64,000 bases of DNA from G963665495 sp963665495. Its GTDB lineage: Bacteria; Desulfobacterota; Desulfovibrionia; Desulfovibrionales; Desulfovibrionaceae. Location of the stretch: NCBI GenBank assembly GCA_963665495.1, contig OY762289.1:1240001-1304000 (forward strand), in the 5' to 3' direction. Both the position numbers and the translations under genes were made by a program. Below, piece by piece: positions 60,790 through 64,000 of the stretch (its first letter is position 1; each line of letters opens with the position of its first letter). The notes beneath the pieces were generated by a model that saw only the letters and a program-made list of their open reading frames with translations, was not told where the DNA came from and did not search any database.

Positions 60790-61713
60790 ATGAACGTTTA
60801 CGATTCAGTCATTTTGGGGGGCGGTCCGGCAGGAATGACGGCCGCCCTCTATCTGTTACGTTCAGGGGCGCACATCGCTTTTGTGGAAAAACTTTCTCCG
60901 GGTGGTCAGGTGCTCAACACCGAAGAAATCGAGAACTACCCGGGTTTCCCAAAAGGCCTGAAAGGCTATGAGCTGGCGGACCTTTTCGCCGCACACCTTG
61001 ATGGATATACCTTTGATCGTTTTTCCGGCGCAGTTCAGTCCATCCAACCGGAACAAGACGGACATCTCATTCGTATCGATTCCGGTGAGGAACTGAAAGC
61101 CAAATCCGTGATTATCGCCACCGGCGCCCGCTATAAAAGCCTTGGACTGGAGCGGGAATCCTATATGGTCGGCCGGGGCGTTTCCTATTGCGCCTTATGC
61201 GACGGGAACTTTTTTCGCGGGCAGGAAGTTGCGGTTGTCGGCGGGGGTGATTCCGCGCTGGAAGAGTCGCTATATCTTGCCAAGATAGTGAAAAAGGTAC
61301 ACCTCATCCATCGCCGCGATGCTTTTCGCGGAGCGAAAATTTATCAAGACAAGGTCACTGCCGAGCCTAAGATCAGCGTCATTTACAACAGTGTCGTCAC
61401 AAATCTGTTGGGAGACGTCAATCTTACCGGTGTGATGCTCCAGGATACCAAGATGGGAGCGCAGAGTCAGTTGGATGTGGACGGTTTATTCATTTTTGTC
61501 GGTTTTGAACCTGTCTCCGGCTTTCTGCCGACTAATCTCAAGACTGACGCGCACGGCTTCATCTTCACTGACACTGAAATGCAGACCAACATTCCTGGTA
61601 TTTTTGCCGCTGGCGATATCCGCTCTAAATTATGTCGCCAGGTGACAACTGCTGTCGGAGACGGCGCTACTGCGGCCAATGCCGCACACCACTATCTGGA
61701 ACAACATTCATGA
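60790..61713 (+). CDS. trxB: Thioredoxin reductase
   Basis: This flavoenzyme of 307 residues reduces TrxA. The FAD site GGGPAGMTAALYLLRSG is near the N-terminus. The redox-active pair is CALCDG (CxxC). The nucleotide-binding stretch VVGGGDSALEESLYL lies in the middle, and FAAGDIRSK is near the end. After that stretch comes HRRDAFRG, whose arginines suit NADPH. An ATGA overlap couples it to bamD. Confidence 0.96.
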   Translation: MNVYDSVILGGGPAGMTAALYLLRSGAHIAFVEKLSPGGQVLNTEEIENYPGFPKGLKGYELADLFAAHLDGYTFDRFSGAVQSIQPEQDGHLIRIDSGEELKAKSVIIATGARYKSLGLERESYMVGRGVSYCALCDGNFFRGQEVAVVGGGDSALEESLYLAKIVKKVHLIHRRDAFRGAKIYQDKVTAEPKISVIYNSVVTNLLGDVNLTGVMLQDTKMGAQSQLDVDGLFIFVGFEPVSGFLPTNLKTDAHGFIFTDTEMQTNIPGIFAAGDIRSKLCRQVTTAVGDGATAANAAHHYLEQHS

Positions 61714-62441
61714 AACGATTTCCAAGTCTCATCCTCAGCCTGCTGCTGATGACGTTTTTACTCAGCGGGTGCGGCATCCTTGATTATTTCTTCCTGCCAG
61801 TTCCCGAAGATACTGCCCAGGAGCTGTATGAAGTCGGCGTTGAGGCCATGCAGGAGCAGGATTACTACACGGCCATCGACTATTTCACCAAGCTTAAAGA
61901 TCGTTATCCGTTCAGTCCGTATACGCCTCAAGCCGAACTGTCTCTTGCGGATGCTTTTTTCCTTGACGAAAGCTATCTTGCCGCCATGGAAGCGTATAAA
62001 GATTTCGAAGCCATGCACCCTCGCAACGAGGCGATACCCTATGTTCTTTTTCAGATAGGCGTATCCGCGTACAAGAGCTTTTCAGCTCTGGACAGGCCTC
62101 AGGACCAGATAGCCGAGGGCATTCAGTATCTCGAACGCTTGAAAGAAGAATATCCTGAAACGCAATATGCCGCCGAGGCTTCGGAGTATATCACCAAATG
62201 TCGTCGGATCCTGGCGGAACGCGAGATCTTTGTCGCGGATTTTTATTGGCGGGTGGGGCGCTATGGCGCTGCCTGGAAACGGTACCAGTACGTTGTGGAT
62301 AATTACCCTGATTTGTCGGACGTAAAAGATTACGCTACTCGTAAAGCACAACTCTCCTATCTGGAATACCAGAAGCAGGAATCCAGTGATGCCCGTGACA
62401 GACAAGAAGGATCTTGGGAAGACTGGTTCGAGTGGCTTTAG
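61710..62441 (+). CDS. bamD: Outer-membrane assembly lipoprotein BamD
   Basis: BamD is a TPR lipoprotein of the BAM complex that inserts beta-barrel proteins. The lipobox LLSGC is followed by TPR units (LYEVGVEAMQEQDYYTAIDY, DAFFLDESYLAAMEAYKDFE) and the family's C-terminal AAWKRYQYVVDNYP. The ATG at 61710 overlaps the trxB stop; a longer frame upstream has no signal peptide. Length of 243 residues is typical. Confidence 0.92.
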   Translation: MKRFPSLILSLLLMTFLLSGCGILDYFFLPVPEDTAQELYEVGVEAMQEQDYYTAIDYFTKLKDRYPFSPYTPQAELSLADAFFLDESYLAAMEAYKDFEAMHPRNEAIPYVLFQIGVSAYKSFSALDRPQDQIAEGIQYLERLKEEYPETQYAAEASEYITKCRRILAEREIFVADFYWRVGRYGAAWKRYQYVVDNYPDLSDVKDYATRKAQLSYLEYQKQESSDARDRQEGSWEDWFEWL

Positions 62442-62465
62442 GCAACGTTTAGTCAATAGTTCTGA

Positions 62466-62493
62466 ACGGGTAGCAGCTTCGGCTGCTACCCGT
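62466..62493. other. Perfect 12-bp hairpin with UUCG tetraloop after bamD
   Basis: ACGGGTAGCAGC and GCTGCTACCCGT pair around TTCG. No U-tract follows, and the stem ends two bases before the next start codon. Confidence 0.8.
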
Positions 62494-62495
62494 AT

Positions 62496-63407
62496 ATGTA
62501 TCCACAAATGAGCAATTGCTCCCCCTATCCTGAATTGCTGCCCGAATGGTTGGCGGACAAGGCTGTTGACGACGAATTGTTCGCTCACGCTTACGAGTCC
62601 TGTTCCAATGCCCAACGTGGCTGGCTGAAAAAAACAATTTCCCTGCATTTTGCCCTGGCAGGTGAAGCCCCCGCGCAGTATAGCCTGCAAATGGAGTTTC
62701 CCCGGCTGGGCGTTCGGTCCGCTTGTTTCAAACACCCGGCGGACTGGTGCGTCTTGCTGTTGCCGCAGGATGTTGCCTCACCCGTACGTGCGCTGGCCGC
62801 CGTTGTTCCCGCCATGCTTGCAGGCGTGAGGGAGCTGATCGTTGTCAGGCAGACGCGTGATGATGTCGCGCCTGGTCCCGAGTGGCCGGCCGGGCTGCTC
62901 GTAGGACTGGAACTGGCCGGAGTTCGTCGCATTTTTGATTTGTCTCCTCAGGAAACAGCAGAGTTGCTTCAACGTCTGCTTGAGGGCGAATGTTCAGGAC
63001 GTATTCTTATGCTGGATACCGGCAAAGACCTATCCGATGTTGTTTCGGACCGAATCCGGAAGGCACGGCAGGTTCGCAGCTGGATTGGAGTGCGTCCGCA
63101 TATCGGAGTTTGTCGCCGGCAGTCCGAAACTGTTGCAGGGCCGGGAGACACGCTTGAATCAGTGCTGGCCTGGGCGCATCCGGATGTTACACCGGTTTTT
63201 TGTCCTGAGGGCTTGTCGTCTGTGAGCACCGCAGATTATGATGCACTGCTGGTTGCGGCGGATGATCTGGAAAAGGTTCGGGAAAACGCCGTAATTGTAT
63301 TGGGACCCGGTGTGGAAGGGTGCTGGTTTTGGCCTGATCTGGATCGCGATTTTTTTCTTCGCCGGACGCTTTGCTGTTCTTCCATCGTTATTCCGGAAAG
63401 CGAATAA
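62496..63407 (+). CDS. Divergent histidinol-dehydrogenase-like protein
   Basis: The 303-residue protein has no signal peptide. SPVRALAAVVPAMLAGVREL and LLVGLELAGVRRIFDL resemble the N-terminal nucleotide-fold part of HisD. The HisD zinc ligands and catalytic Glu/His segments are not seen, and the chain is over 100 residues short. It is therefore unlikely to oxidise histidinol. Neither start candidate (62496 or 62508) has a Shine-Dalgarno, and both sit just after a stable hairpin, so a start further inside is possible. The next gene encodes EF-G, 12 bases after its stop. Confidence 0.55.
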   Translation: MYPQMSNCSPYPELLPEWLADKAVDDELFAHAYESCSNAQRGWLKKTISLHFALAGEAPAQYSLQMEFPRLGVRSACFKHPADWCVLLLPQDVASPVRALAAVVPAMLAGVRELIVVRQTRDDVAPGPEWPAGLLVGLELAGVRRIFDLSPQETAELLQRLLEGECSGRILMLDTGKDLSDVVSDRIRKARQVRSWIGVRPHIGVCRRQSETVAGPGDTLESVLAWAHPDVTPVFCPEGLSSVSTADYDALLVAADDLEKVRENAVIVLGPGVEGCWFWPDLDRDFFLRRTLCCSSIVIPESE

Positions 63408-63419
63408 GGGGCCTCGCGT

Positions 63420-64000
63420 ATGAGCAAGAAAACCGTTTCGAAGCAATACATGGATAAGCTCCGCAATATCGGTATTATAGCCCATATTGACGCGGGAAAA
63501 ACCACGCTTACGGAGCGTATTTTATACTATACGCACAAAATACACCGCATGGGCGAGGTGCATGAAGGGCTGGCCACCATGGATTTCATGCCCGAGGAGC
63601 AGGAGCGCGGCATTACCATTGCTTCGGCCTGCACCACTTGCCAGTGGGCGGGCAAGACCATCAATATTATCGATACGCCGGGACATGTGGATTTTACCAT
63701 TGAAGTGGAGCGCTCGTTGCGCGTTTTGGATGGCGCCGTAGGTGTTTTTTGTGCCGTGGGTGGAGTTGAGCCACAATCCGAGACTGTCTGGCGGCAATCC
63801 GAAAAATTCCGGATCCCCAAACTCGCTTTTATCAATAAAATGGACAGGCTTGGCGCGGATTTCGAAGGGGTACTGGAATCCATGCGTACCAAGCTCGGCG
63901 CCAATCCCGTGGCACTGCAGGTGCCTGTGGGGCAGGGGCAGGAATTTGAGGCTGTCATCGACTTGCTGCACATGGAGCGTCTGGTCTTCAGTCCGGACGA
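63420..64000 (+). CDS. fusA: Elongation factor G, partial (cut by window end)
   Basis: The first 193 codons of a translational GTPase are present. G-box motifs are AHIDAGKTT, RGITI, DTPGHVDF and NKMD. The segment ASACTTCQWAG with a short insertion before NIIDTP resembles the second EF-G type (EF-G2) found in many bacteria alongside the main fusA. Without the rest of the gene the subtype is not certain. AAGGGG lies eight bases before the ATG. The reading frame runs open to the window edge. Confidence 0.92.
   Translation, partial: MSKKTVSKQYMDKLRNIGIIAHIDAGKTTLTERILYYTHKIHRMGEVHEGLATMDFMPEEQERGITIASACTTCQWAGKTINIIDTPGHVDFTIEVERSLRVLDGAVGVFCAVGGVEPQSETVWRQSEKFRIPKLAFINKMDRLGADFEGVLESMRTKLGANPVALQVPVGQGQEFEAVIDLLHMERLVFSPD

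Overview
The window comes from a dissimilatory sulfate-reducing bacterium of the Desulfovibrionales. The sequence shows a homo-oligomeric ATP sulfurylase (sat), the adenylylsulfate reductase pair aprBA followed by the membrane electron-transfer complex qmoABC, and a fourth gene matching the QmoD protein seen in Desulfovibrio. An Aquifex-type aconitase, a two-gene Suf Fe-S system and anaerobic NrdDG fit an anaerobe. The envelope genes (bamD, lipoproteins, lytic transglycosylase, M23 peptidase) indicate a Gram-negative cell. I see no rRNA, tRNA, CRISPR array, phage or insertion sequence. The species cannot be named from this sequence alone.

Layout. 1-9.5 kb: a threonine-phosphorylation signalling block, with three overlapping membrane FHA-domain genes on the plus strand facing a Ser/Thr kinase, a periplasmic binding protein and a Cache-HAMP-PP2C phosphatase on the minus strand. 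9.9-18 kb, minus strand: an APS-reductase-like protein, a PpiD-type foldase, aconitase, a small coiled-coil protein, a chorismate-mutase/EPSP-synthase-like fusion, and sat. 18.5-27.4 kb, plus strand: a glycan island with an epimerase, a sulfotransferase-like protein, a small ferredoxin, two tandem glycosyltransferases and two paralogous radical-SAM/SPASM enzymes, the second ending in an NPCBM-like carbohydrate-binding domain. 28-36.3 kb: aprBA and qmoABCD. 36.5-51.4 kb: a chemoreceptor, a SprA-like protein, sufCB, a receiver protein, nrdGD, a PAS histidine kinase, an M23 peptidase and a CBS protein. 51.5-64 kb, plus strand: housekeeping and envelope genes (pcm, a YqaA-type membrane protein, an Mrp ATPase, a lytic transglycosylase, pgsA, an ftsB-like gene, fbp, tsaD, trxA-trxB-bamD, a HisD-like gene and the start of an EF-G gene).

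How it works together. Sat activates sulfate to APS. AprBA reduces APS with electrons that QmoABC draws from the menaquinone pool. Candidate Rex (NADH-sensing repressor) sites lie on the sat promoter and on a promoter upstream of aprBA, so both activation steps may answer to the same redox signal. The aprBA leader also contains a strong intrinsic terminator before aprB, which suggests attenuation or a separate short RNA. The glycan island sits between these two sulfate-reduction loci and looks like a coherent surface-sugar modification system that includes radical chemistry.

The most unusual non-coding signal is an array of 11-bp units in phase with the DNA helix (46280-46452), in the 740-bp gap between a histidine kinase gene and nrdG. 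It resembles binding sites for OmpR/PhoB-family regulators but is far longer than usual.
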